Shown here piece by piece: positions 31,797-41,452 of a stretch of DNA of 64,000 bases (its first letter is position 1; each line of letters begins with the position of its first letter). The notes beneath the pieces were generated by a model. It made no database searches and was not told the origin of the DNA. It was given only the letters and a program-made list of their open reading frames with translations. The stretch is from assembly GCA_022842785.1 (NCBI GenBank), contig JALHOW010000005.1, positions 372,001-436,000 of the forward strand. Direction: 5' to 3'. The position numbers and the translations under genes were made by a program. The DNA comes from Hyphomicrobiaceae bacterium. GTDB lineage: Bacteria > Pseudomonadota > Alphaproteobacteria > Rhizobiales > Hyphomicrobiaceae.

Positions 31797-31874
31797 CTAG
31801 TGTCCCTTTTGATTCCGAAGTTCGCTCGGGACACCAGCATCGAGGCAAGGCGAACTTCGGAATCGGGACACTAG
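31797..31874. repeat. palindromic element, copy 2, abutting soeA start
   Basis: The 31797-31825 arm (CTAGTGTCCC, TTTT, then GATTCCGAAGTTCGC) pairs with 31850-31874, giving 25 matched bases with one TTTT bulge and a 24-base loop holding GCATCGAG. The right end, CTAG at 31871-31874, is 3 bases before the soeA GTG. The arm supplies an in-frame TAG and the only Shine-Dalgarno-like sequence (GGGA, 31865-31868). Likely a REP/MITE-type mobile element. Confidence 0.78.
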
Positions 31875-31877
31875 ACC

Positions 31878-34796
31878 GTGCAGGATCGCGCCACAGCCAA
31901 GACTTCCGACAAATCCGCCGGCGCCCGCAAGTCCGAGCCCGATGCACATGGTGTCATCCTCAGCGAAAGCCCCGCTGACCGGATCGAGAAGACGACCTGC
32001 TACATGTGCGCCTGCCGGTGCGGGATCAACGTCTATCTCAAGGACGGCAAGGTCCGTTACATCGACGGCAACCGCGATCACCCGGTGAACAAGGGCGTGT
32101 TGTGCGGCAAAGGTTCCGCCGGCATCATGCAGCACTATTCGCCGGCGCGCCTCAAGGCGCCGATGCTCCGTGTCGGCCCGCGTGGCTCGGGCCAGTTCAA
32201 GGAAATCTCCTGGGAAGAGGCGCTGCAAACCGCGACCAGCTGGCTCGGCAAGGTCCGCGCCGATGATCCGAAGAAGCTCGCGTTCTTCACGGGCCGCGAC
32301 CAGTCGCAGTCACTCACCGGCTGGTGGGCCATCAAGTACGGCACGCCGAACTACGCGGCGCACGGCGGCTTCTGCTCCGTGAACATGGCCGCTGCCGGCC
32401 TCTACACGTTCGGTGGCTCCTTCTGGGAGTTCGGCGAGCCCGACTGGGAACACGCGAAGTACTTCATGCTCTTCGGCGTCGCCGAGGACCATGGCTCGAA
32501 CCCGATCAAGATCGGCCTCGGCAAGCTCAAGGCGCGCGGCGCGAAGGTCGTGTCGATCAATCCCGTGCGAACGGGCTACAACGCCATTGCCGATGAGTGG
32601 GTCGGCATTCGCCCAGGCACGGACGGCGCCTTCGTCGGTGCGATGATCCACGAGTTGCTGCGAACACAGCGCATCGATGTCGATTATCTCGTGCGCTACA
32701 CGAATGCGCCATGGCTCGTCATCGAAGCGCCGGGCGCTGCCGACCACGGAATGTTCGTGCGAGACGACAAGGGCAATGCCCTCGCCCGTGACAAGCGCAC
32801 GGGTACGCTCGTTCCCGCCGAAGGCCCGGACGTCGTTCCACAGCTTTCGGGCGCGGTGAAACTCCCCGATGGCCGCACTGCGATCCCCGTCTTCCAGAAG
32901 ATCGCCGAGCGCTATCTGAGCGACGAATACTCGCCGGAGCGGGCAGAAAAAGAGTGCGGCGTTCCAGCCGACACGATCCGCCGTCTTGCTGACGAGATGG
33001 GCAAGGTCGCTTTCGAGCAGACCGTCACGCTCGACGTGCCCTGGACGGATATCTACGGCCGCCGCCACGAGAAGATGGTCGGTCGTCCTGTCGCGATGCA
33101 CGCCATGCGCGGCATCTCGGCCCACTCGAATGGCTTCCAGACCTGCCGGCTCATTCACTTCCTGCAAATCCTGCTCGGCACAATCGATGTGCCCGGTGGC
33201 TTCCGCTACAAGCCGCCCTATCCCAAGGAGATCGCACCGCGCCTGAAGCCGACTGGCAAGCCCGGCCAAGTCAAGGCCGGCGAACCACTGCCCGGTCCGC
33301 ATCTCGGCTTCCCGACAGTTCCCAGCGACCTGCTGATCGATGCCGCCGACACGCCGCAGCGCATCGACAAGGCCTATAGCTGGGATGCGCCCATGGCCGC
33401 CCATGGCCTGATGCACATGGTCATCACCAACGCGGGGCTCGGCGACCCCTACCCCATCGACACCCTGTTCATGTACATGGCGAACATGAGCTGGAACTCG
33501 TCGATGAATATCCGCGATACGCTCAAGTATCTGACGGACAAGAACGAGGCGACCGGCGAGTACAAGATCCCGCGCATCATCTACTCGGATGCCTACTACT
33601 CCGAGATGGTGCCCTATGCGGATCTCATCCTGCCCGACACGACGTACCTCGAGCGGTGGGATTGCATTTCCATGCTCGACCGCCCGATTTCCGAACCCGA
33701 CTCCGCCTGCGACGCCATCCGCCACCCAATCATCGAGCCGGATCGCGACGTGCGCGGCTTCCAATCCGTGCTGCTCGATCTCGGCGCCCGTCTCAAGCTG
33801 CCAGGCCTCGTCAAGCCGGATGGCTCACCGCAGTTCCCGGGCGGCTATGCCGACTATCTCGTGAACCACGAACGCGCACCGGGCATCGGGCCGCTTGCGG
33901 GCTGGCGCGGCAATGGTGACAGCTTCGGCAAGGGCGCGCCCAATCCCGACCAGCTCAATCGCTACATCGCGAACGGCGGCTTCCACGCGCATCACATTCC
34001 GCCGAGCCAGCGCTACTTCAAGCACGCCAACAAGGAATATCTGGATTGGGCTGCGTCGGTCGGCTTCCGTGCGGCCGACGCGAAGATGACCTTCCAGCTC
34101 TACTGCGAGCCGCTGCAGGCCTTCCGTCTCGCCGCGCAGGGGCATGGCCCCGTGCAGCCGCCGGAGAGCCATCGCGAGCGGATTGCGAAATACTTCGATC
34201 CGCTGCCTTTCTGGTATCAGCCCTTCGAAGGCACGATCGTCGATATCGACGCGTTCCCCATGCACGCGATCACGCAGCGGCCCATGCACATGTACCACTC
34301 ATGGGGTTCGCAGAATACTTGGCTGCGTCAGATCACCAGCCAGAACAGGCTCTACCTGAGCCGCGCGCGCGGTTCGGCTCTCGGCATTGCGGATGATGAC
34401 TGGGTCTGGATCAGCAGTCATCTGGGACGCGTACGCTGCCAGGTTCGCCTCATGGAAGGCGTGAACGATCAGACAGCCTGGACGTGGAACGCGATCGGCA
34501 AGCGCAGTGGCGCCTGGGGCCTCTCGAAGGACGCGCCGGAGTCCGAGCGAGGCTTCCTGCTGAACCATCTCATCTCCGAGTTGCTGCCTGCAAAGGGTGG
34601 CGGCTACCGCTACTCGAACTCGGACCCCATCACGGGACAGGCCGCGTGGTACGACCTGCGCGTCCGCATCGAGAAGGCCGAACCGGAGGAAATCGAGCGC
34701 AGCGAACCGCGGTTCGAGCCGTTCGATGATCCGATCGGTCGCGGCCATCCCGACACCATTTCGTACGGCGCGGAATTCAAGAGGACGCGCCGATGA
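31878..34796 (+). CDS. soeA: molybdopterin oxidoreductase, probable sulfite dehydrogenase (quinone) SoeA
   Basis: 972 residues from GTG 31878: an in-frame TAG at 31872 blocks extension and there is no other ATG, GTG or TTG before the first iron-sulfur cysteine. The N-terminal [4Fe-4S] motif is Cys41, Cys44, Cys48, Cys76 (C-x2-C-x3-C-x27-C). Molybdenum-bis-MGD domains follow, with HGGFCSVNM (Cys166 a plausible Mo ligand), a DMSO-reductase-type C-terminal dinucleotide domain and no twin-arginine signal, so it faces the cytoplasm. With the ferredoxin-type and NrfD-like partners behind it, it matches SoeABC, which oxidises sulfite to sulfate and reduces quinone. Another CISM-type substrate (e.g. 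polysulfide, DMSO) cannot be excluded. ATGA overlap with soeB. Confidence 0.77.
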   Translation: MQDRATAKTSDKSAGARKSEPDAHGVILSESPADRIEKTTCYMCACRCGINVYLKDGKVRYIDGNRDHPVNKGVLCGKGSAGIMQHYSPARLKAPMLRVGPRGSGQFKEISWEEALQTATSWLGKVRADDPKKLAFFTGRDQSQSLTGWWAIKYGTPNYAAHGGFCSVNMAAAGLYTFGGSFWEFGEPDWEHAKYFMLFGVAEDHGSNPIKIGLGKLKARGAKVVSINPVRTGYNAIADEWVGIRPGTDGAFVGAMIHELLRTQRIDVDYLVRYTNAPWLVIEAPGAADHGMFVRDDKGNALARDKRTGTLVPAEGPDVVPQLSGAVKLPDGRTAIPVFQKIAERYLSDEYSPERAEKECGVPADTIRRLADEMGKVAFEQTVTLDVPWTDIYGRRHEKMVGRPVAMHAMRGISAHSNGFQTCRLIHFLQILLGTIDVPGGFRYKPPYPKEIAPRLKPTGKPGQVKAGEPLPGPHLGFPTVPSDLLIDAADTPQRIDKAYSWDAPMAAHGLMHMVITNAGLGDPYPIDTLFMYMANMSWNSSMNIRDTLKYLTDKNEATGEYKIPRIIYSDAYYSEMVPYADLILPDTTYLERWDCISMLDRPISEPDSACDAIRHPIIEPDRDVRGFQSVLLDLGARLKLPGLVKPDGSPQFPGGYADYLVNHERAPGIGPLAGWRGNGDSFGKGAPNPDQLNRYIANGGFHAHHIPPSQRYFKHANKEYLDWAASVGFRAADAKMTFQLYCEPLQAFRLAAQGHGPVQPPESHRERIAKYFDPLPFWYQPFEGTIVDIDAFPMHAITQRPMHMYHSWGSQNTWLRQITSQNRLYLSRARGSALGIADDDWVWISSHLGRVRCQVRLMEGVNDQTAWTWNAIGKRSGAWGLSKDAPESERGFLLNHLISELLPAKGGGYRYSNSDPITGQAAWYDLRVRIEKAEPEEIERSEPRFEPFDDPIGRGHPDTISYGAEFKRTRR

Positions 34797-35554
34797 CGTG
34801 CCTCCCCACACATACTGAGCGCAAGCTCGGCCTCGTCATCGATCTCGACACCTGCGTCGGCTGTCATGGCTGCGCGACGAGCTGCAAGGAATGGAATACG
34901 GGCGGCTACTCCGCGCCGCTCTCCGACATCGATCCCTATGGCGCCGATCCTGATGGTGCCTGGCTCAACCGTATTCACAGTTACGAAGTCGGCGACGGCA
35001 CGGAAAGCCGCACGGTCCACTTCCCGCGCTCCTGTCTACACTGCGAGACGCCAGACTGCGTGACCGTGTGTCCGACCGGCGCGTCGTTCAAGCGCGCCGA
35101 AGATGGCATCGTGCTTGTCGATCCAGATCTGTGCATTGGCTGCAAGCTCTGCTCGTGGGCGTGCGCATACGGTGCGCGCGAATACGATCCGAGCCATGGC
35201 GTGATGAAGAAATGCACGCTGTGCGTCGACCGCATCTATAACGAGCATCTCGCGCCCGAGGATCGCACCCCGGCATGCGTGCGCGCCTGCCCGACGGGCG
35301 CACGCCACTTCGGTGATCTCGGTGATCCAGAGAGCGCCGTCTCGAAGCTCGTCGCTGAGCGCGGCGGGTTCGATCTACTCGGGGCCTTCGGCTACAAGCC
35401 CGTGAACAAATATCTGCCGCCACGTTCACGTCGCGATGCCCGCACCGTCAGTGCTGACGCCCCCGACAAGGCACCGCAGAAACAAAAAATCGCGGCCCCG
35501 ACGACCGCGATCGAAAGTCTCTTCTCCTGGGTCGATCGCGCGCTGTCGCGATAG
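34793..35554 (+). CDS. soeB: four-[4Fe-4S] ferredoxin subunit, probable SoeB
   Basis: 253 residues. Four cubane motifs are visible: CVGCHGCATSC near residue 19, CLHCETPDCVTVC near 83, CIGCKLCSWAC near 113, and CTLC plus CVRACPTG near 143-170, with the crossed pairing usual for DmsB-type electron-transfer subunits. It carries electrons from SoeA to the membrane anchor. A Pro/Ala/Lys-rich C-terminal tail (about 215-240) is not part of the ferredoxin fold. The ATG overlaps the soeA stop. Confidence 0.85.
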   Translation: MTCLPTHTERKLGLVIDLDTCVGCHGCATSCKEWNTGGYSAPLSDIDPYGADPDGAWLNRIHSYEVGDGTESRTVHFPRSCLHCETPDCVTVCPTGASFKRAEDGIVLVDPDLCIGCKLCSWACAYGAREYDPSHGVMKKCTLCVDRIYNEHLAPEDRTPACVRACPTGARHFGDLGDPESAVSKLVAERGGFDLLGAFGYKPVNKYLPPRSRRDARTVSADAPDKAPQKQKIAAPTTAIESLFSWVDRALSR

Positions 35555-35583
35555 ACCGCTCAAGTTGCCGTAACGGACTCCCG

Positions 35584-36531
35584 ATGCATCCCGCCTATTC
35601 GGTCATCCTGTTCACCACCGCGTCCGGCGCCGGCTACGGCCTGCTCGTCTGGCTCGCGCTGCTGTCCGCCACTGGCGTGCTGCCTGCCGACCGATGGCTC
35701 GGGTTCACGGGCTTGGCGATCTCGCTAGGGCTGATCTCCGTCGGCTTGCTCGCCTCGACATTCCACCTCGGCCACCCCGAGCGCGCATGGCGCGCGTTCT
35801 CGCAGTGGCGCAGCTCCTGGCTTTCACGGGAAGGCGTTGCGGCAGTTGCCACCTACATACCCGCCGGCATCTTCGGCATCGGCTGGGTGTTTCTGGAGCG
35901 CACTGACGGCATCTTCGCCATTCTCGGCCTTCTCTCCGCGGCACTCGCCGTGGTGACGGTCTATTGCACGGGCATGATCTACGCCTCGCTCAGAACCATC
36001 CGGCAGTGGAACCAGCCGCTGGTTCCGTGGATCTACATCGCACTGGCGCTGGCGACCGGCGCTGTACTGATGCTGGCGCTCATACACGTCTTCGGCATGG
36101 AGAGCCCGTGGTTCTCACTGCTCACTGCGGTGCTCGTCGGCATCGCGCTCTTCCTGAAGCAGCGCTACTGGTCGACGATCGACACTGAAAAGAAGACCTG
36201 GACGATCGGCGACGCGACCGGCCTCGGCAAACATGGCCAGGTGCGCGTGCTGGATCTGCCGCATACGCAAGCCAACTTCATCATGCGCGAGATGGGATAT
36301 GCGGTGGCTCGCAACCATGCCGAGAAGCTGCGCGGTTACGTGCGGCTTCTGGCATTCCTCGTTCCAGGCGCGCTATGCCTCATCACGATTGCGCCGAGCG
36401 CACTGCTCGCGACGCCAGCAGCGCTCCTCGCCGTTATCGCGGCTGGCGTAGGCGTCGCAGTCGAGCGCTGGCTCTTCTTTGCAGAGGCCGAGCACGTTTC
36501 CATGCTCTACTACGGCCGGCCTGCGGCTTAG
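35584..36531 (+). CDS. soeC: membrane anchor subunit of DmsC/NrfD type, probable SoeC
   Basis: 315 residues with eight predicted membrane helices (first: VILFTTASGAGYGLLVWLALLS). The DmsC-like opening HPAYSVILFTTASGAGYG, the STFHLGHPERAWRAFSQWRSSWLSREG block and the late region with LRGYVRLLAFLVPGALCL are typical. A short hydrophilic loop after helix 6 (QANFIMREMGYAVARNHAEK) resembles that of DmsC. It anchors SoeAB and passes electrons to quinone. 29 bases after soeB. Confidence 0.87.
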   Translation: MHPAYSVILFTTASGAGYGLLVWLALLSATGVLPADRWLGFTGLAISLGLISVGLLASTFHLGHPERAWRAFSQWRSSWLSREGVAAVATYIPAGIFGIGWVFLERTDGIFAILGLLSAALAVVTVYCTGMIYASLRTIRQWNQPLVPWIYIALALATGAVLMLALIHVFGMESPWFSLLTAVLVGIALFLKQRYWSTIDTEKKTWTIGDATGLGKHGQVRVLDLPHTQANFIMREMGYAVARNHAEKLRGYVRLLAFLVPGALCLITIAPSALLATPAALLAVIAAGVGVAVERWLFFAEAEHVSMLYYGRPAA

Positions 36532-36547
36532 CTCCGGCCCGCTATCG

Positions 36548-37837
36548 CTAGGCCTGCAAGGACCACAACATCTCCTCCCAGGCCTCGATAGAAAATCTGA
36601 CATCGTATCGTGCCTCGAAGAGCGCACGTGCACGTTGTCCCATCTCATTGGCGCGCGACCGATCCTCAGCGAGCGAGCGCACTGCATGGGCCAATCCATC
36701 ACCGTCGCCCTCGGCGACGATGAATCCTGTCCCGCTCTCGGTGAGAATTCGTCCGATCTCTCCCTGAGGATCACCTATGAAGATGGCCGGGCGGCCTGCA
36801 GCGGCGATGCCATAGTATTTGCTCGGCACGATGAGGCCTTCGAGCTCAGGTCGCAGCGTTATGACGTGAACATCCGGTACGGAGAGACTCTCTCCGAGCC
36901 GTTCTCTCGGCTGATATGGATGAAAATGGGCGCTGGCAAAGTCCTGCCGCTGACTCTCCAACCGCAGCTTTGCGAGTTGCGTACCACCACCGACAAATAG
37001 CCACGCAATGCGCGCATTCGCTGCGGCCCGCACCAGCGGTGGCGCTCCCACGGCCAATTGCGCTTCTCCGACATCATTGGCTGCCTCAGCCTCCGTCAGA
37101 GCGATGGCCTGCACCAAGGTGCTCATGTCGTGCGCGCGCCCGAGATTGCCCGAGTACCCAACGACGAAGGCGTCCTCCAGCCCCCATGCCTGGCGCAGCC
37201 GATTGGCGCCTGGCGCAACCGGACGAATGAGCGCGCCATCCGCCCAATTCGGAATGATGCGAATGCGCTCCGACGAGATGCCGAGGCTGCGAAGAATGCC
37301 TGCCATGCGCTCGCCGATCGCCACATTCAACACAGCTTTTCGCAGGGCGCGATCGCGCCACCAGCGCACTGCGGCGAGTGGCGCGCGCCAAATTCTCCCT
37401 GGCGCCAAACCGAGCTTTGTCGCCACCTCGGGGAAGATATCTTGCAGCCAATTGACCGCGCGCGCACCGCGAAGACGCGCAACGGGCGTGATGGCCAGCG
37501 ACAGTAGAGGCGGATCCGTCTTGGCGACGATCACGTCACCTCGCCGCGCCTTCAGCAGCAGCATCCAAGCCACGGCAAGATAGAACGTGAGATAGTCCAG
37601 TGCGCGTCCGGCGAGCCCAGTCCGTCCAAAGCCGGTCGTCGCCACTCGAAGCACCTCGACACCGGCGACGAACTCCTTCTTTGGATAGCGCGTGGCAGGA
37701 TCGTCATAGCTGAGGCGGGAGCTCACGACGGTTATGGAGTGCCCGCGCGATGCAAGCGCAAACACCAGGTCCGTCAGCATCTGGCTTGTCGCCGAATGAT
37801 CCGGATAAAAGTAGCGGTTGACGAAGAATATGCGCAA
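36548..37837 (-). CDS. glycosyltransferase family 4, WbuB/WcaI-like
   Basis: 429 residues with the two-domain GT-B layout: N-terminal MRIFFVNRYFYPDHSATSQ, then the C-terminal donor site with RPELEGLIVPSKYYGIAAAGRP, the P-S-K-x-Y variant typical of WbuB/WcaI (fucosyl- or N-acetylfucosaminyl-transferases). As it follows fcl and gmd after only 11 bases, a fucosyl role is plausible. A patch at about 105-125 (LLSLAITPVARLRGARAV) is hydrophobic and may contact the membrane. Last gene of the polysaccharide locus, convergent with soeC. Confidence 0.85.
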   Translation of the reverse strand: MRIFFVNRYFYPDHSATSQMLTDLVFALASRGHSITVVSSRLSYDDPATRYPKKEFVAGVEVLRVATTGFGRTGLAGRALDYLTFYLAVAWMLLLKARRGDVIVAKTDPPLLSLAITPVARLRGARAVNWLQDIFPEVATKLGLAPGRIWRAPLAAVRWWRDRALRKAVLNVAIGERMAGILRSLGISSERIRIIPNWADGALIRPVAPGANRLRQAWGLEDAFVVGYSGNLGRAHDMSTLVQAIALTEAEAANDVGEAQLAVGAPPLVRAAANARIAWLFVGGGTQLAKLRLESQRQDFASAHFHPYQPRERLGESLSVPDVHVITLRPELEGLIVPSKYYGIAAAGRPAIFIGDPQGEIGRILTESGTGFIVAEGDGDGLAHAVRSLAEDRSRANEMGQRARALFEARYDVRFSIEAWEEMLWSLQA

Positions 37838-37848
37838 CGGAGCGTGCT

Positions 37849-38805
37849 TCAGCTCGTGCCGTGCTTCAGGAACCAGCGATAGGTTTCACGGATACCGTCC
37901 TCGAGCGGGATCGACGCGCGCCAGCCGAGCGATGTGAGCAGCGACACATCAAGTAGTTTGCGCGGTGTTCCGTCCGGCTTGGATGTGTCGTAGTCGAAGC
38001 GCCCGTCGAAGCCGACGACCCGCGCGCAGATCGAAGCGAGCTCGGCAATCGAAACATCCTCACCGATCCCGACATTCACGTGGCCTTCGTCGTCGTACAC
38101 CTTCATCAGATGCACCAGCGCGTCGGCAAGATCGTCGACATGCAGAAACTCGCGCCGCGGCTTGCCCGTCCCCCACATCAGGACGCTCTCTGCGCGCGCT
38201 TCCTTTGCCTCGTGCATCTTGCGGATCAGCGCCGGCAACACATGGCTCGACACAAGATCGAAATTGTCATTGGGACCGTAGAGGTTTGTCGGCATTGCCG
38301 AGATAAACCTGCAGCCATGCTGGCGCCGATAGGCCTGCGCGAGCTTGATGCCGGCGATCTTCGCAATCGCATACCATTCGTTCGTCGGCTCTAGTGGCCC
38401 TGTCAGCAGCGCCGTCTCCGTCATTGGCTGTGCGGCAAGGCGCGGATAGATGCAAGACGACCCGAGGAACAAAAGCTTCTCAACGCCGACGCTGCGCGCC
38501 GCGTCGATGATGTTCGCCTCGATCATCAGGTTGTCGTAGAGGAACTCGGCCGGACGTGTATCATTCGCCAGAATGCCGCCCACCGTCGCCGCTGCAACGA
38601 ACACAGCCTCCGGACGCTCACGCGCCATCCACCCGCGCACGGCCGCCTGCTCCCTGAGATCGACCTCGCGTCGCGCCACTTCGAGCAGAGAGCAACCTTC
38701 CGACTTCAGCCGGCGCGTCAATGCTGCGCCGACCATGCCACGATGTCCGGCAACCCATACGCGCTTTCCCGCGAGCGAATACGCCGCGGAAGATGCACTA
38801 GCCAT
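37849..38805 (-). CDS. fcl: GDP-L-fucose synthase
   Basis: 318 residues from ATG 38805, overlapping the gmd stop by 8 bases; an upstream in-frame start at 38835 would overlap gmd more. The SDR extended fold has [16 protein letters not shown], the family's GSSCIYP block and the catalytic [11 protein letters not shown] (Tyr-x3-Lys), with [13 protein letters not shown] downstream. It epimerises and reduces GDP-4-keto-6-deoxy-mannose to GDP-L-fucose. Confidence 0.95.
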   Translation of the reverse strand: MASASSAAYSLAGKRVWVAGHRGMVGAALTRRLKSEGCSLLEVARREVDLREQAAVRGWMARERPEAVFVAAATVGGILANDTRPAEFLYDNLMIEANIIDAARSVGVEKLLFLGSSCIYPRLAAQPMTETALLTGPLEPTNEWYAIAKIAGIKLAQAYRRQHGCRFISAMPTNLYGPNDNFDLVSSHVLPALIRKMHEAKEARAESVLMWGTGKPRREFLHVDDLADALVHLMKVYDDEGHVNVGIGEDVSIAELASICARVVGFDGRFDYDTSKPDGTPRKLLDVSLLTSLGWRASIPLEDGIRETYRWFLKHGTS

Positions 38806-39868
38806 GGATGTCTTTCCGATCCTGATCGCGCGCAATCAGCTTCAGATCCTCGCGCACCATCTCCGCCACCATCTCGCGGAACGTGATGGTGTGACGCCAG
38901 CCGAGGCGATCATGCGCTTTCGTCGCGTCGCCGAGCAGCAGATCGACCTCTGTCGGGCGGAAATACTTCGGATCGATCGCAACCAGCTCCGCGCCGGTCA
39001 TTGTATCGATACCTTTCTCATCAACACCCTTGCCGCGCCATTCGATGCGTCGCCCCACCATCTCGAAGGCGACCTCGACCAGCTCACGCACCGAGTGCAA
39101 CTCGCCGGTGGCGAGCACGTAGTCATCGGACTCATCCTGCTGCAGGATCCGCCACATACCCTCGACGAAATCGCGCGCGTGCCCCCAGTCGCGTTTGGCA
39201 TCGAGATTTCCGAGATAGAGCTTCTTCTGCAACCCCATGACGATCGCCGCCACCGCACGGGTCACCTTGCGCGTGACAAAGGTCTCGCCGCGGATCGGAC
39301 TCTCGTGGTTGAACAGAATGCCGTTCGAGGCATGGAAGCCATAGGCCTCACGGTAGTTCACCGTGATCCAATATGCATAGAGCTTTGCCACCGCGTAGGG
39401 ACTGCGAGGATAGAACGGCGTCATCTCGTTCTGCGGCGTATCGCGCACCTTGCCGTAAAGCTCCGATGTCGATGCCTGATAGAAGCGTACCTTCTCGCCG
39501 AGACGGAGAATACGGATTGCCTCGAGGAGCCTGAGCGTACCCATGGCGTCGGCGTTGGCCGTATACTCCGCCGTCTCGAAGCTGACCTGTACGTGACTTT
39601 GGGCCGCAAGGTTGTAGATCTCGTCCGGCTGCGTCTCCTGCACGATGCGGATCAGGTTCGTGGCATCGGTCAAGTCACCATAGTGGAGATGAAACCGCGT
39701 CTCACGCTCGTGCGGATCGACATAGAGGTGATCGACGCGCCCCGTATTGAACGACGACGAGCGACGCTTGATGCCATGCACCTCGTAACCCTTACCGAGC
39801 AGAAGCTCCGCGAGATAGGCTCCATCCTGTCCCGTGACGCCCGTGATGAGTGCGACCTTGCTGCTCAT
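38798..39868 (-). CDS. gmd: GDP-mannose 4,6-dehydratase
   Basis: 356 residues. Motifs: [19 protein letters not shown] (NADP site), [46 protein letters not shown], the catalytic YAVAK and [20 protein letters not shown]. It makes GDP-4-keto-6-deoxy-mannose from GDP-mannose, the step before Fcl. It could also feed GDP-rhamnose or GDP-perosamine routes, but the neighbour Fcl makes fucose the likely product. Starts 82 bases before the epimerase stop. Confidence 0.96.
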   Translation of the reverse strand: MSSKVALITGVTGQDGAYLAELLLGKGYEVHGIKRRSSSFNTGRVDHLYVDPHERETRFHLHYGDLTDATNLIRIVQETQPDEIYNLAAQSHVQVSFETAEYTANADAMGTLRLLEAIRILRLGEKVRFYQASTSELYGKVRDTPQNEMTPFYPRSPYAVAKLYAYWITVNYREAYGFHASNGILFNHESPIRGETFVTRKVTRAVAAIVMGLQKKLYLGNLDAKRDWGHARDFVEGMWRILQQDESDDYVLATGELHSVRELVEVAFEMVGRRIEWRGKGVDEKGIDTMTGAELVAIDPKYFRPTEVDLLLGDATKAHDRLGWRHTITFREMVAEMVREDLKLIARDQDRKDIHG

Positions 39869-39949
39869 GCTCTCTCCAACGATCCATCATAACTCGTGCA
39901 CGCGCCGTGATACCGGCATGTAGCTGTCGCGTCGGCAGCCGTTACCGGC

Positions 39950-40972
39950 TCAGCGGCGGTAATAGGTGCGATACCATGCGACGAAGCGCGCGACACCATC
40001 GGTGATCGACGTCGTCGGCGCATAGTCGACCGCTTTGGTCAGCTCCGACACATCGGCGTATGTGTCCGGCACATCGCCTGACTGGAGCGGCAGCATCTCT
40101 CGCACGGCCTTCTTTCCGAGCGCGTCCTCGATGGCTGCAATAAAGTCGTCGAGGCGAACTGGCGCGCTGTTGCCAATGTTGTACACCCGAAAAGGCGCAT
40201 TGGAGATCGCCGGATCGGGCCTGCTGCTGTCCCACTCCGACGCCGGTCTCGCGGGCGCATCGGAGGCGCGGATCACGCCTTCGACGACATCGTCGACATA
40301 GGTGAAATCTCGGCTGTGATTGCCGTGATTGAAGACCTGAATTGGTCGACCTTCATCGATCGCACGCGCGAAGACGATCGGCGCCATGTCCGGTCGCCCC
40401 CACGGCCCGTAAACAGTAAAGAAGCGGAGTCCAGTCGTCGGCAGGGCGAAGAGATGACTGTAGGAATGCGCCATGAGCTCGTTCGCGCGCTTGGTCGCGG
40501 CATAGAGCTGAAGCGGATGATCCGCATCGTCGTGCTCCGAGAACGGCATCCGCGTGCTGGCGCCATAGACACTCGAAGTCGAGGCATACGTAAGATGTGG
40601 CGTCCCGGCGTGGCGGCAGGCTTCGAGAATACTCACGAACGCCACGAGATTGGACTGCACGTACGCGTGCGGATGCGTCAGGCTGTGGCGAACGCCGGCC
40701 TGTGCCGCCAGATGGATGACGCGATCAAAATCATGCGCTGCAAAGCACTCGTTGACGACAGCGGCATCGGCCAGATCGGCGCGGACGAAGTTCCAGGCGC
40801 CGCCTGCGCCACCCGCCAACTGATCGAGGATGGCGAGCCGCGCCTCCTTGAGTGCCGGATCATAGTACTCGTTGACAACATCGACCCCGACGACCCTATC
40901 GCCGCGCTCGAGCAATCGCTTCGCGACATGGAAGCCGATGAATCCTGCGACACCGGTGACGAGGACGTTCAT
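39950..40972 (-). CDS. UDP-glucuronate 4-epimerase
   Basis: 340 residues. [19 protein letters not shown] (about 7-25) is the NAD-binding Gly-rich loop; [24 protein letters not shown], the catalytic [19 protein letters not shown] and the late [16 protein letters not shown] are close to the CapI/LpsL group that converts UDP-glucuronate to UDP-galacturonate. A UDP-glucose/galactose epimerase is less likely. It supplies galacturonic acid for the glycan. Starts at ATG 40972 with an unusual 145-base gap upstream. Confidence 0.9.
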   Translation of the reverse strand: MNVLVTGVAGFIGFHVAKRLLERGDRVVGVDVVNEYYDPALKEARLAILDQLAGGAGGAWNFVRADLADAAVVNECFAAHDFDRVIHLAAQAGVRHSLTHPHAYVQSNLVAFVSILEACRHAGTPHLTYASTSSVYGASTRMPFSEHDDADHPLQLYAATKRANELMAHSYSHLFALPTTGLRFFTVYGPWGRPDMAPIVFARAIDEGRPIQVFNHGNHSRDFTYVDDVVEGVIRASDAPARPASEWDSSRPDPAISNAPFRVYNIGNSAPVRLDDFIAAIEDALGKKAVREMLPLQSGDVPDTYADVSELTKAVDYAPTTSITDGVARFVAWYRTYYRR

Positions 40973-41117
40973 GCGCTAGAAAGACGGCCTGAGGACGATT
41001 GATACTGACTGACTAATACAGACAATAGCGGCGCCGTCCAAGGCCATCCGCATTGTAGATATCTCAGCTGTACCTGCGCAGTTTGAGCGCAAAGCCCCCG
41101 CGTTTTGCTCCCCTCGG

Positions 41118-41372
41118 TCATCGAACGTAATCTTCAACGAACCTCTGATCGATCGTGGTCATTGGCAGCAGTGCGGCGGCGGCACGGAACTGCACGATAT
41201 TGTGCCCGAATGGGGCGAGGGCCGTTACGGCGATCAGCACCAGCGCCGCCTTGCGCCACCTCGACGCGCAGGCCAACGCGGCAATCAGAACCACGAAAGG
41301 CGCGAAATGCAGCGTGCAGAGAAATAGCGGACCGCCATAGAGCACGTGCAGAACCACTTGGCCCAAAAGCAC
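41118..41372 (-). pseudogene. C-terminal remnant of a polytopic glycosyltransferase
   Basis: 84 residues of frame with two membrane helices (GGPLFLCTLHFAPFVVLIAALA and KAALVLIAVTALAPFGHNIVQF). The LYGGPLFLCTLHF...N-x2-QF pattern resembles the last part of large GT39-type membrane glycosyltransferases; nothing of their catalytic N-terminus remains, as the next gene stops at 41453 and a TGA blocks the frame at 41397. A GTG at 41372 follows a good GGGGAGGG site, so a genuine small membrane protein is possible. Confidence 0.4.
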
Positions 41373-41452
41373 CCCTCCCCTGTCTTCAACTCCCCCTCAG
41401 CACCGAACAAACTTCAACATTGCGCGAAGACAGTCCACGTCACTGACGCAGC

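Larger units (their letters stand above)
31289..31877. other. 590-base regulatory spacer between echA-soxBDAG and soeABC
   Basis: No coding frame convincing. It holds CGCATATGCG (31329-31338), the palindrome at 31531, a possible promoter at 31634-31660 and the two palindromic elements at 31708 and 31797. All are between two divergent units, so shared control is plausible. Confidence 0.55.
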
